This document shows positions 1 to 7,439 of a stretch of DNA of 64,000 nucleotides, in pieces. The DNA lies in contig NZ_FONX01000006.1 of assembly GCF_900113035.1 (NCBI RefSeq), forward strand, positions 62,001-126,000. The letters run 5' to 3'. The first letter of the stretch is position 1; every line of letters starts with the position of its first letter. The notes beneath the pieces were generated by a model. It was not told where the DNA came from and ran no database searches. It worked only from the letters and a program-made list of their open reading frames with translations. The stretch comes from Paracidovorax wautersii. GTDB taxonomy: Bacteria; Pseudomonadota; Gammaproteobacteria; Burkholderiales; Burkholderiaceae_C. The translations under genes were made by a program, and so were the position numbers.

Positions 1-154
1 TGCGCTCGGCCGTGTCGGCTCCCCAGAAGTCGCTGTTTTGCTGATGCTCCTGGCGTAGCTGCTGCATGAAGCGCTCGGGCGGCTGTGCTGAGGGCAGGTA
101 CAGGACCAGCAGCAACAGTGCCGTCAGCGAGGCGATGGTGACGACGCGGATCAT
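1..154 (-). CDS. DUF4400-type ICE membrane protein, 3' end cut by window
   Basis: The visible 51 codons begin with a hydrophobic membrane segment (residues about 4-20, rich in Leu, Val and Ala) followed by a polar stretch. Position directly downstream of traD, with a 4-base ATGA overlap between the traD stop and this start, matches the small PFL_4697/DUF4400 membrane protein that follows the coupling protein in SPI-7/PFGI-1-like ICEs. The identity rests mainly on this synteny and the N-terminal helix; the rest of the gene is outside the window. It is probably an inner-membrane accessory of the conjugation apparatus. Confidence 0.6.
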   Translation of the reverse strand, partial: MIRVVTIASLTALLLLVLYLPSAQPPERFMQQLRQEHQQNSDFWGADTAER

Positions 155-2049
155 GATGGCCGTGCGCTACCGCGCCCGTGGTCGGGGTCGATGATCTGGA
201 AGCGCCCCTTGATGCGCCTGCCGCCGGAGACGGATGCGAAGTAGTGCAGATTGGGCAGCTTGCCCAGGATGTCCGCCGGCACGGCTTCTTCCTGGGTCTC
301 GGTGATCTGCGTCGAGTAGGACGACGAGAAGTCGCCGAGGTGTGCGTCGGCACCGTGGTTGAGGCCGACACGAACGGTATGGATGGCCGTGCGGCCGAAG
401 GTCTCGACCACGAACTCCTGGGTCGGGCCGTCCTTGGTGCGCAGCGCGATCAGATTGTTGAGGTTGCCGAGCACCATGCGCGCCGCGTCCTCGCTCCCGA
501 GGCGCCGCGCCAGGTCCGCCAGCGTCTGCATCGCGCAGGTGGTGTAGATGCCTCCCTCGGCGCCCTTGTTGAGAATCTCGATCAGGGGGAGGTTGATCAC
601 GTTGGAGACTTCGTCCACGAACAGCGAGATGCGCCGGTAGGCGCCCAGGTTGTAGCGCATGCCGGCGCGCGCGGCGAGGTCCGCGAGCGCGAGCGCTCCG
701 ATCGCCGACGCCACGGAGGGATCGGGCAGCGAGTCCACGCACATGTACAGCACGTGGCCCGCCTGCTCGATCTTCTCGAGGTTCATGATGGGGCGCGTGT
801 CGTCGGCATCGAAGGGATCGGGCGAGAGGGTCTTGCCGAGGTCGCCCGAGGTGAGCATGGACAGCACCGGCAGCAGGTTGGCCGTGATCTTCTGGTAGTG
901 CTCGCGGTCGTGCCTGAAGGTCCGCACCTGCGCGTCGATGGTCTTCGTGCGCTGCGCCTCCGGGACATGGTGCTCGTAGTACGAGACAAGCCCGAGCAGT
1001 TCGTTGCTCGATGCCTCGGAGGGACGGCGGATGTTCCCGCGCTGCGCGTCGTGCAGCAGCTTCTTCATCTCGGGCACTTCGCGCCAGCCGGGCCCCAGCA
1101 TGGCGGCATAGTGCCGGCGCAGCGTTGCCTCCAGGATCGGCTCGATGCCGCCCTCGATGTAGCGCGTGAGCTTGAGCAGGTTGGGGCGCTCCTCCAACTC
1201 CACGAGGCCCTGGACGACCACGTTCACTGCGTCCCAGCCGAAGGCGCTGAAGGCACCGGCCGTGTCCGGCGGCATGATGGACTGGATGCGGGAGGCGACC
1301 TCGCTGGGCTTTTGCCAGTTGAAGGTGAAGTCGATGCGAATCCCCGTCTCGGGGAAGGCGGGATGGAATTCCAGGAAGGTGTCGGGCTCGCGATAGCGCT
1401 CGCAGGCCCATTTGACGACGCGCTTGAGGCGGTGGCTGTTCTTGGGGTCGATGACGATGACGACATCGCCGCGCCGCACCGCCTGGGTGATGAGGTTGGC
1501 GAGCGCGACGCCTTTGCCGGCCTGCGTCGTCCCGACGAGCAGGGTGCCCCCCTCCATGTTCTGCAGTGGCCGGTACAGCGGCCGCTCCTGCGGCTCGACG
1601 CCGTGGATGTACGGCAGGCCGATCTCGGCGTCCGGCTGGGGATCGACGCGGTATCCCAGCAGCTTCAGCAGGGCGGGCGGGACCAGATAGTCCCGGTAGT
1701 CGATCTTCGCGAGTTCGTACAGGCGTTGGGAATGGACAGGCTGCCACTCGAAGCCCTGGCCGATGTAGACGCTGTCGGGTCCTGCGAGCAGCCTTTCCAG
1801 CTGGGCGGGGACGATGACTTCCATCGCGTGGCCGGAAAGGGAAGCACGGACGACGAGCACGCGCAGGGCCTGCGCCGTTCTGGCAAGCGCGGCGAGAAGG
1901 CAGGCGATCGCCATCGGCGCCGCCAGCAGCCATGGCAGCGCCCGTACCGCGGCCTCGAACAGGGTCACGGCGAACGCCAGGTACCACGCCAGGCACGCAT
2001 AGCCCTCGTAGGCGCGCCGCCAGGGCATCTCGTAGCGGCGTACGAGCAT
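151..2049 (-). CDS. traD: Conjugative coupling protein TraD (type IV coupling ATPase)
   Basis: The 632-residue product is a VirD4/TraD-type ATPase that would link the relaxase-DNA complex to the type IV secretion channel at the inner membrane. Two hydrophobic segments lie at residues about 15-65. The Walker A motif GTTQAGKG is at about 173-180, and a Walker B-like strand ending in VDEVSN lies near residue 470. Length fits the SXT/PFGI-1 TraD family (about 600-640 residues). The start ATG is one base after the stop of the relaxase gene, and its own stop overlaps the next start, so relaxase, traD and DUF4400 form one leftward, translationally coupled unit. Confidence 0.92.
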   Translation of the reverse strand: MLVRRYEMPWRRAYEGYACLAWYLAFAVTLFEAAVRALPWLLAAPMAIACLLAALARTAQALRVLVVRASLSGHAMEVIVPAQLERLLAGPDSVYIGQGFEWQPVHSQRLYELAKIDYRDYLVPPALLKLLGYRVDPQPDAEIGLPYIHGVEPQERPLYRPLQNMEGGTLLVGTTQAGKGVALANLITQAVRRGDVVIVIDPKNSHRLKRVVKWACERYREPDTFLEFHPAFPETGIRIDFTFNWQKPSEVASRIQSIMPPDTAGAFSAFGWDAVNVVVQGLVELEERPNLLKLTRYIEGGIEPILEATLRRHYAAMLGPGWREVPEMKKLLHDAQRGNIRRPSEASSNELLGLVSYYEHHVPEAQRTKTIDAQVRTFRHDREHYQKITANLLPVLSMLTSGDLGKTLSPDPFDADDTRPIMNLEKIEQAGHVLYMCVDSLPDPSVASAIGALALADLAARAGMRYNLGAYRRISLFVDEVSNVINLPLIEILNKGAEGGIYTTCAMQTLADLARRLGSEDAARMVLGNLNNLIALRTKDGPTQEFVVETFGRTAIHTVRVGLNHGADAHLGDFSSSYSTQITETQEEAVPADILGKLPNLHYFASVSGGRRIKGRFQIIDPDHGRGSARPS

Positions 2050-2050
2050 C

Positions 2051-3880
2051 TCAGCGATTCCCGCTGCCTGCGTCCGCCGCGGGCTCCATTCCCGAGACGA
2101 AGGGCGGCGCGATGGTCAGGCCCAGGCATGCCTCGCCGCCGAACACCCAGGTCGAGGTGGGCGCCGGTCCGTCGCCGCCGCCCGCCAGCATGCGTGCTTC
2201 GCGCAGCGCGCGCAGCGCCAGCGACGGCTCGACATGTCGGCGTTCGAATTCCGCGAGCGCCACGAACAGGCCGGCGGGCGTCGCTGCGGCCATCGGAGCG
2301 GCGCTGCCGGTGTTCAGGGCGTCGACGATGTCGACGAGGGCCGCGCGCACGTGCGGAGCCAGGCGCATCGGGGCGTGCAAGGCCAGGGAGGGCGCGACGG
2401 GAGGGTCCGCTTGCGCCGCGGAGGAGGCGTCGCTCGCAGATGCGCCCTGGACGGTCGACTGGGGGCCCCCGGTGTCCGCCGCCCGTTCGCCGGTCTCGGG
2501 CGCTGGCGTCCCTGGGCCTGCGGCGCCGAGGGCGCTGACCGGCAACTCGAGCTGGTGCGGCTCGGCCCTTGGAGACGCCGCGGGTAGCGGGCCGGGCGCG
2601 CGGGAATGCGCGGGCGTGGGCGTGGGCGTGGGCGCGGCACTGCCCTCCGGGGCGGCCCCGAGCTCGGCGGCGAGCGCGTCTGCCAGCGGTTCGGGCCTGG
2701 GTTCGAGGCCGGCCAGCACGGCAGCGGCCGCGGCGAGCTTGACCGCTTCCAGCGGTGTCTTGGCGCCGGGGGGCGCGATCGTCCAGAGCGGCTTGCCGTC
2801 GGCGCGCGTTTCGAAGACGCCTGCGCCGAGCAGCACCTCCAGCATCGTCTCGGGCGCCTTCGGGACGCCTGGCAGTTGGTCGGCTTCGAGCAGCTTGCGG
2901 ACGTCAGCGGCCGCGTTCGGCCAGACGAGGAACAGCCCGTCGCGGCCGTACCAGACGCGGGAACGCTCGCTGTTCGGCAGCCAGGCGGGATGGGTCGCAA
3001 CGAGGCGGCGCAGCGCATCCACGAGATAGCGCTCCAGGTGCGATCCGAGCTGGGGCTTGCCGTAGCGGTCGGCGCTGGCCTTGAGGAACCGGTCGATGAC
3101 CAGGGCCGCGGAGCGGCGGACCAGCTCGGCCAGGATGTTGTGCTCGCGGTACAGCGGCATCCCCGACAGGCTTGCCATCATGTGCGGGACCACCACCGTG
3201 TTGCCCTGGGCCAGATGCTGCAGCGTCTCCACCGGCACGATCTGGGGCAGGACGAACAGCGAGAGGCCGGGGCTGTCGGGGGCGTTCGGGATCCACTTGA
3301 GGTAGTAGCGCGTCACGGCATGCTGCGACAGCCACGGGTGCAGGCCGAGCAGATAGGGCTGCCACTCGCTGCCCGCGTGGTCGGTCACGATCACCTGGCC
3401 CAGCGTGCGGTGGACTTCAGCGCACAGGCCTGCGATGAACGTGGCCAGGCGCCAGCGCGGCTCCAGGTGCCGGCGCGTCGTGATCGTGGCCCGGCCCGAG
3501 AAGATGTGTGCGTCCGTTCCCTGGAGCGCGAAGAAGGCCGTTTCCAGTCCCACTTGCAGAAGGCCGCCCGGCACATTGAAGTAGTTGGCGGGCGTGGCTG
3601 GCAGTAGGTGCACGAACGCCGCATAGCGGCGCACGAGCGGCAGCACATCGCGCTCGAAGGTCGGGCGATCGGTGCCGTAGCAGATCTTGATGCGCGACAG
3701 CAGATTCGCGTGCGCCGCCAGCAGTTCGTCGAGTCCAAGCGCCGGGAAGCCCGGATCCACCGCGGGGTAGGCGAAGGCGGCTGGCGCCTGCGGTGGCACG
3801 GCTGCGGGACTCTCCGGCGCGGCATCGCCGGGCTGCCCCGCAGGGGCTTCTCTTGGTGGAAATGCGTCGACGGGCTGCAT
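2051..3880 (-). CDS. traI: TraI_2-type (MobH-like) ICE relaxase, metal-ligand motifs replaced
   Basis: The 609-residue protein has the TraI_2 layout. A proline/alanine-rich N-terminus precedes the LLPAT...GGLL...LEPRWRLATFIAGL core (residues about 85-170), then a proline-rich linker (about 400-500), then a C-terminal winged-helix-like domain. The relaxase would nick the transfer origin. In canonical MobH proteins this core carries clustered histidines (HHH, GGLLxH) and an HD pair. Here the equivalent positions read ANYF, GGLLQV and CAEVH, so the HD-type ligands are missing. The rest of the core is well preserved, which suggests a divergent subfamily rather than decay. Start ATG 3880 follows a GGAGG ribosome site. 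Confidence 0.8.
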   Translation of the reverse strand: MQPVDAFPPREAPAGQPGDAAPESPAAVPPQAPAAFAYPAVDPGFPALGLDELLAAHANLLSRIKICYGTDRPTFERDVLPLVRRYAAFVHLLPATPANYFNVPGGLLQVGLETAFFALQGTDAHIFSGRATITTRRHLEPRWRLATFIAGLCAEVHRTLGQVIVTDHAGSEWQPYLLGLHPWLSQHAVTRYYLKWIPNAPDSPGLSLFVLPQIVPVETLQHLAQGNTVVVPHMMASLSGMPLYREHNILAELVRRSAALVIDRFLKASADRYGKPQLGSHLERYLVDALRRLVATHPAWLPNSERSRVWYGRDGLFLVWPNAAADVRKLLEADQLPGVPKAPETMLEVLLGAGVFETRADGKPLWTIAPPGAKTPLEAVKLAAAAAVLAGLEPRPEPLADALAAELGAAPEGSAAPTPTPTPAHSRAPGPLPAASPRAEPHQLELPVSALGAAGPGTPAPETGERAADTGGPQSTVQGASASDASSAAQADPPVAPSLALHAPMRLAPHVRAALVDIVDALNTGSAAPMAAATPAGLFVALAEFERRHVEPSLALRALREARMLAGGGDGPAPTSTWVFGGEACLGLTIAPPFVSGMEPAADAGSGNR

Positions 3881-3976
3881 GGCCGGTCCTCCGTCCGTGT
3901 GCGTGTCCTTCCTCTGTACGGGGGTGGTGCCGGCAACCGGCGAGGTGGGCGCGCGGGCGGATCCGCCGCGGCAGGG

Positions 3977-4624
3977 TCAGTCGCGCGAGGTGTGCAGCCG
4001 TGCGTTCGGAGCGAGGCGCCACTGCAGGCAGGCCGGGTCCGGCAGCGGTGGCGTGGGAAAGCTCATCTGCACCCGCGGGTCGCGGGGAAAGCGGACCATC
4101 AGCTTGCAGAAGGGGCAGTTGCCGGCCGCGTGCGCGGCGGCGCCCGCCTCGGCAAGGTGTTCGCTGCCGCAGACGGCACAGGTGACCAGGGAGAAGCAGA
4201 CCTCCTTGGCATTCCAGATGCCGTCGAGGTGCCGCGCCAGGTCGAAAGCCCGATCGAAGCTGAGCCGGGGCGTGCGCCGGCAGATGCCGCGATAGTGGCG
4301 GTACGCGCCCAGCAACGCCTGGGCCGGGTCGAAGTCGAGGCCGCGCAGGCGCCGGTAGAGGCTTGCGAAGACCGATGCCTCCGTGCGGTCCAGCAGCGTG
4401 CCGCCGTGGTACCACTCCGGCGTCTCGGGCGAGCGCCCGCGCGGCGGCACGCAGTGGTCGGCATGGAGCAGGCGCAGGATCTGGCGCTGGTGGAGTCCGC
4501 TCACGATCTCGATCGTGCGCAGGCGCGCGCCGAGCTGCGCGCATTCCCTGGCGAGCCCGAGCCGCTGGAGCTGGCGCTCCGCGTGGCGTACCGGAGCGGT
4601 CGGCAAGGGGGGCGGCGGCACCAT
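3977..4624 (-). CDS. flhC: FlhC-family transcriptional activator (ICE copy)
   Basis: The 215-residue protein matches FlhC. An N-terminal helix VRHAERQLQRLGLA is followed by GARLRTIEIVSGL, the PPRGRSPETPEWY segment and a C-terminal zinc site formed by CxxC (CAVC) and CPFC. FlhC binds FlhD to form a hetero-oligomeric activator. In SXT/R391 and related elements FlhDC homologues (SetCD; AcaCD in IncC) switch on conjugation genes, and the position next to relaxase and coupling-protein genes points to that role rather than to flagella. ATG 4624 is chosen because upstream in-frame codons give low-complexity, non-homologous sequence; it lies 7 bases after the flhD stop. Confidence 0.85.
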   Translation of the reverse strand: MVPPPPLPTAPVRHAERQLQRLGLARECAQLGARLRTIEIVSGLHQRQILRLLHADHCVPPRGRSPETPEWYHGGTLLDRTEASVFASLYRRLRGLDFDPAQALLGAYRHYRGICRRTPRLSFDRAFDLARHLDGIWNAKEVCFSLVTCAVCGSEHLAEAGAAAHAAGNCPFCKLMVRFPRDPRVQMSFPTPPLPDPACLQWRLAPNARLHTSRD

Positions 4625-4631
4625 GTCGCAG

Positions 4632-4964
4632 TCACATGCAGGGCGCCTGCTCGGCGGCCGCCACCGGAGCAGCGGGCAGGATCGGCGCAGGCGGATGGAC
4701 GGCGCAGAGGGCGCCGGCGAGTGGCAGGGGCGAGCGCAGAAGGGTGAACAGGTCGGCGCGCGGAGCGAACAGGGTCTCGTTGCCAACGTTGGCCACGATG
4801 GCGAGAATCTGTGTGCTGGACAGTGAGGCGAGGTATCGGGCGTCGGGCTCGCGCAGTCCAAACAGCCCGCAGGCCAGGGTGGGGTCGCGGCTGATGCTGT
4901 CGCGCATCGTCAGCAAGAGCGTGAGGTTGGAAAGCTGGACCTCCGAGAGATCGATGGCGACCAT
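4632..4964 (-). CDS. flhD: FlhD-family transcriptional activator (ICE copy)
   Basis: The 110-residue protein resembles FlhD over residues 5-70 (helices around EVQLSNLTLLLTMRD and SLSSTQILAIVANVGNETL), followed by an Ala/Pro-rich tail unusual for FlhD. It should pair with the FlhC protein encoded immediately downstream and act as the transfer activator of the element. ATG 4964 has a very strong ribosome site (AAGGAGGAGG). A short GC palindrome (GCCCCC-T-GGGGGC, 4985-4997) sits in its leader. Together with the divergent repressor at 5231 it forms the likely transfer-control region. Confidence 0.8.
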   Translation of the reverse strand: MVAIDLSEVQLSNLTLLLTMRDSISRDPTLACGLFGLREPDARYLASLSSTQILAIVANVGNETLFAPRADLFTLLRSPLPLAGALCAVHPPAPILPAAPVAAAEQAPCM

Positions 4965-5030
4965 GGGTACCTCCTCCTTGGTGTGCCCCCTGGGGGCGAG
5001 GTGACGTGCCGTGCTCGGCGCCGATTGGCT

Positions 5031-5126
5031 GCAGGCAGGTTCGCGCCAGGTTCCGCCTGCATGCGCGTGCAGGCAGGTTAGAGCTTATGCTCTGAAGTGT
5101 GATTTTTTCAATAGAAATTGCTCTAA
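5031..5126. promoter_or_regulatory. Operator-like region between flhD and the S24-type repressor
   Basis: The divergent intergenic stretch contains a patch of low GC (5085-5135) inside very GC-rich DNA. An inverted repeat TTAGAGC-TTAT-GCTCTGA lies at 5078-5095, and a third half-site GCTCTAA at 5120-5126. An 11-bp direct repeat GCAGGCAGGTT occurs at 5031-5041 and 5069-5079. The spacing suits a dyad operator bound by the adjacent repressor. Assignment is inference from symmetry and location. Confidence 0.5.
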
Positions 5127-5230
5127 ATTGTTTCGACAGGTACCGATGTGGCCTGGAAACCGGCAGATTCGGGGTGGCGGCGGACGATGGAGCGGTTGAC
5201 GGTCACGAAATCGTGGCAAAGCTGGGTGGC

Positions 5231-5989
5231 ATGGCAAAGAGCGAAATGAACAAGACATCGAGGACCAAATCCCGGGAACTGGAAGTGCAGGCAGCGGATG
5301 GGCGCGCCGACGAGGACGCGGCGCTGTCCGTCAGCCTGAAGGCCCGGCTGCTAGAGCGCCTGCGCGATGCCCGGATCCCGGAAGGGCACAAGCAGGCCGT
5401 GCACCTGGCGGAGATCACCGGCCGGGCCTACCAGACCACGCGCCGCTGGATCGACTGCACGGCGCCGGGATTGCCGGACCTCGCCTCTTTCAAGCTGCTG
5501 TGCACGGGCATGGACGGCGACCCCTCGTGGCTGTTGGGGCTGCTGGGCGAGAAGCGGTCCCTGCGCCAGGCCCTGGCCCCGACGGAACCCGCCGCCGCGC
5601 CGGACGGCGAGCCGGAGGAGTGGGTGCAGGATGTGGCGAGCGAGGTGCGCGACCAGATGTATGGCTGCTGCGCCAGGCGGATGCACGGCGACGATATGGA
5701 GCCGGACATCGCAGATGGCGACACGCTGTTCGTCGATTTCGCGGTCACCGAGTTCCGCGGCAACGGGAACTATCTGATCGCCTGCGACGGGCGCGAACTC
5801 GTGCGCACGCTCGAATACCGGCCGGGCACGGGCCTGGTGCTGGGCTGTGCCAACACCCGGTATCCGGAGACGGTCATCAAGGACGCCGCCGAAAGCACCC
5901 GGCGTCAGCTCAAGGTGCTCGGACGGGTCGAGGGCGTCATCCAGGTCCGCAAGTTCTGGAGGGGCTCGGCGCGGCAGGCGCCGCGCTGA
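5231..5989 (+). CDS. S24/LexA-fold phage-type repressor lacking the catalytic serine
   Basis: The 252-residue product has a DNA-binding-like N-terminal region (residues about 40-105, including AVHLAEITGRAYQTTRRWID). A C-terminal S24 peptidase-like fold spans about 140-245, with conserved MEPDIADGDTLFVD and NGNYLIACDGRELVRTLEY. It resembles CI/SetR-type ICE repressors and faces the flhDC genes, so it probably holds transfer off. The S24 nucleophile position (GDSM in active family members) reads GDDM at residue 155, and the general-base lysine position appears to be Arg in LVRTLEY. RecA-stimulated self-cleavage would therefore not be expected. ATG 5231 is chosen; in-frame GTG codons further upstream (5099, 5189) are possible alternatives. 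Confidence 0.8.
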   Translation: MAKSEMNKTSRTKSRELEVQAADGRADEDAALSVSLKARLLERLRDARIPEGHKQAVHLAEITGRAYQTTRRWIDCTAPGLPDLASFKLLCTGMDGDPSWLLGLLGEKRSLRQALAPTEPAAAPDGEPEEWVQDVASEVRDQMYGCCARRMHGDDMEPDIADGDTLFVDFAVTEFRGNGNYLIACDGRELVRTLEYRPGTGLVLGCANTRYPETVIKDAAESTRRQLKVLGRVEGVIQVRKFWRGSARQAPR

Positions 5990-6014
5990 CCGCACACCGC
6001 CGACTGCGGCGAGG

Positions 6015-6044
6015 GGCCCCATCCCCGGGGCCGGGGATGGGGCC
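6015..6044. terminator. Strong hairpin between converging genes
   Basis: A perfect 12-bp inverted repeat (GGCCCCATCCCC, 6-base loop, GGGGATGGGGCC) lies between the repressor stop (5989) and the end of the opposite-strand DUF932 gene (6066). There is no T-run, so it would be a bidirectional structural terminator or transcription barrier. Confidence 0.6.
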
Positions 6045-6065
6045 ATGCCCGTGCGCCGCTGCGGT

Positions 6066-7127
6066 TCAGCTTGCTGCGGCGAGGCCTTCCCACTCGCGGG
6101 CCGGCAGCTCGATGAGCTTGCCCCCCAGTTCCTCGAACACGGTGGCCCGGTCGTAGTCCGGGATCTCCTGGCTGAAGTGCGTCACGGCATTCACCAGCCC
6201 GTAGCCGGAGAGCTCGCCGCCGCTGACCAGATGGCGCAGCACGCCGGCGCGCTCCCCATCGCTGAGCTCGTAGCGGTTGGCCAGCACCTGCACGCTCTTT
6301 GCGGGGTCGCCGCGCAGCTGGATGCCCTGGGTCCGTTGCATCTTGCGGGCCGCTTCCAGGAAGGTCGTTTCGGCCACCACGTCCTGGATGACGTCGCGCA
6401 CCTTGAGGAAGAACGCCCGGTCGTCTGCGAGGAGCGTGTCTTCCTTGTAGACCTGGACGGCATTGTCCTCCGCGCCCAGTGCCCGCCCGATGTGGGTCTT
6501 GCGCAGCGCGCGCTCGGGAACGATCAGCCCGTTGCTGCACAGGACGCGGTACAGCAGCGGCTGCACCGACAGCGTGCCGTGCCCGACCTCGGAGTTGGTG
6601 ATCGCGATGCCCGCCTGCACGATGTCGCCGGGTGCCATCGTGTAGGCCAGCGGCGGAACCACGACCTTGATGTACATCCTCGTGGGCGTGAGCTCCATCG
6701 ACTCGAAGCGCACGTCGGGCAGGCCGCCCAGGATCGGGATCACCGCGTTGGCCAGGTCGTAGTTGTCCAACCGCCGGTAGCGGTCGGACAGGAAGGCGCG
6801 GGCCTGGCCATCCAGGGTTCGCACCATCTTGTGTCCTTCGTCGCACTGCAGCCAGGTGTTGACGTTGCGATCCAGCAGGTCCTGCTGCTCCGTGCGCATG
6901 CGCTCGAAGTACGCATAGGGAATGTTCAGCTTGCCGGCCAGTTGGCGGCGCGCGAGCTCGGTGACGGCGAAGCGGCCGCCATCGGGATGGTCGATGACCA
7001 GGCGCGTCTCGCCCTGTCCGTCGGTCTCGTGCCGCATCGCCGACGGGGGCAGCACCAGGTCCTTCTTGGTCTCGAGCTGGCGCGTCAGTTCGCGAGCAAG
7101 CTCCTCGAGGGTTCGTCCATTGCGCAT
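6066..7127 (-). CDS. DUF932 family protein (phage/plasmid TIGR03299-like)
   Basis: The 353-residue protein shows the DUF932 pattern seen on ICEs, plasmids and phages: IPYAYFERMR near residue 100, then ARAFLSDRYRRLDNYDLANAVIPIL and GIAITNSEVGHGTLSVQPLLYRVLCSNGLI. Function is unknown; the family is often placed with DNA-processing or replication genes. ATG 7127 is preceded by TTTGGAGA at suitable spacing, whereas a longer frame upstream encodes arginine-rich sequence typical of non-coding GC-rich DNA. Its leader carries two stem-loops (7150-7182). Confidence 0.85.
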   Translation of the reverse strand: MRNGRTLEELARELTRQLETKKDLVLPPSAMRHETDGQGETRLVIDHPDGGRFAVTELARRQLAGKLNIPYAYFERMRTEQQDLLDRNVNTWLQCDEGHKMVRTLDGQARAFLSDRYRRLDNYDLANAVIPILGGLPDVRFESMELTPTRMYIKVVVPPLAYTMAPGDIVQAGIAITNSEVGHGTLSVQPLLYRVLCSNGLIVPERALRKTHIGRALGAEDNAVQVYKEDTLLADDRAFFLKVRDVIQDVVAETTFLEAARKMQRTQGIQLRGDPAKSVQVLANRYELSDGERAGVLRHLVSGGELSGYGLVNAVTHFSQEIPDYDRATVFEELGGKLIELPAREWEGLAAAS

Positions 7128-7149
7128 TTGAATCTCCAAAGACAAATGC

Positions 7150-7182
7150 GGGGACGCGCCTCCCCTCGGGGAACGGTCCCCG
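7150..7182 (-). promoter_or_regulatory. Twin stem-loop in the 5' leader of the DUF932 gene
   Basis: Two adjacent hairpins lie 22 bases upstream of the start at 7127: GGGGA-N6-TCCCC (7150-7165) and CGGGGA-N4-TCCCCG (7167-7182). The same pair in the same order and spacing occurs before the gene starting at 25031. This points to a shared mRNA leader element, perhaps controlling translation or mRNA stability. Confidence 0.55.
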
Positions 7183-7280
7183 CGGGGTGGTGAACGAAGC
7201 GGCGTTCGCCGCTTCACGGTGCGCGCGACGGATGCCGCGTGCCAACTCCAGGGCTGCCTTCGCCGCGCGATGCGCGGCTT

Positions 7281-7295
7281 GGTCTGGCAGCTACC
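7281..7295. promoter_or_regulatory. Shared upstream box (copy 1)
   Basis: GGTCTGGCAGCTACC, about 154 bases upstream of the DUF932 start, matches 13 of 15 bases of a box at 9880-9894 that lies 145 bases upstream of another leftward ICE gene. It is a candidate activator site, for example for the FlhDC-type complex; this is inference from recurrence and spacing. Confidence 0.35.
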
Positions 7296-7370
7296 AGCGG
7301 AGCGATGCTCCGGGAGATGCTCCAATGCCTTGTCGCTGACCTCGCCTGTGGCGAAAGTCACCGAGAAGGC

Positions 7371-7393
7371 GGGTCCGACCTCCGGTCGGACCC
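7371..7393 (-). terminator. Stem-loop downstream of the primase gene
   Basis: A perfect 10-bp inverted repeat (GGGTCCGACC, 3-base loop, GGTCGGACCC) lies 47 bases after the primase stop at 7440. A further short GC hairpin lies between. No T-run follows, so the terminator reading is tentative; a processing site is an alternative. Confidence 0.45.
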
Positions 7394-7439
7394 GTCCGGG
7401 ATGGCCCGGGAAGGCGGCGCCTTCGCCGGGACCCCGCCG

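Noticed and set aside
178-2538. A 786-codon plus-strand frame opposite traD and the relaxase
   Set aside because: It is antisense to two well-supported genes, has no family resemblance and no ribosome site.
4624-4632. Flagellar master operon
   Set aside because: FlhDC homologues lie among conjugation genes, with no flagellar genes nearby, and related ICEs use such proteins to control transfer.
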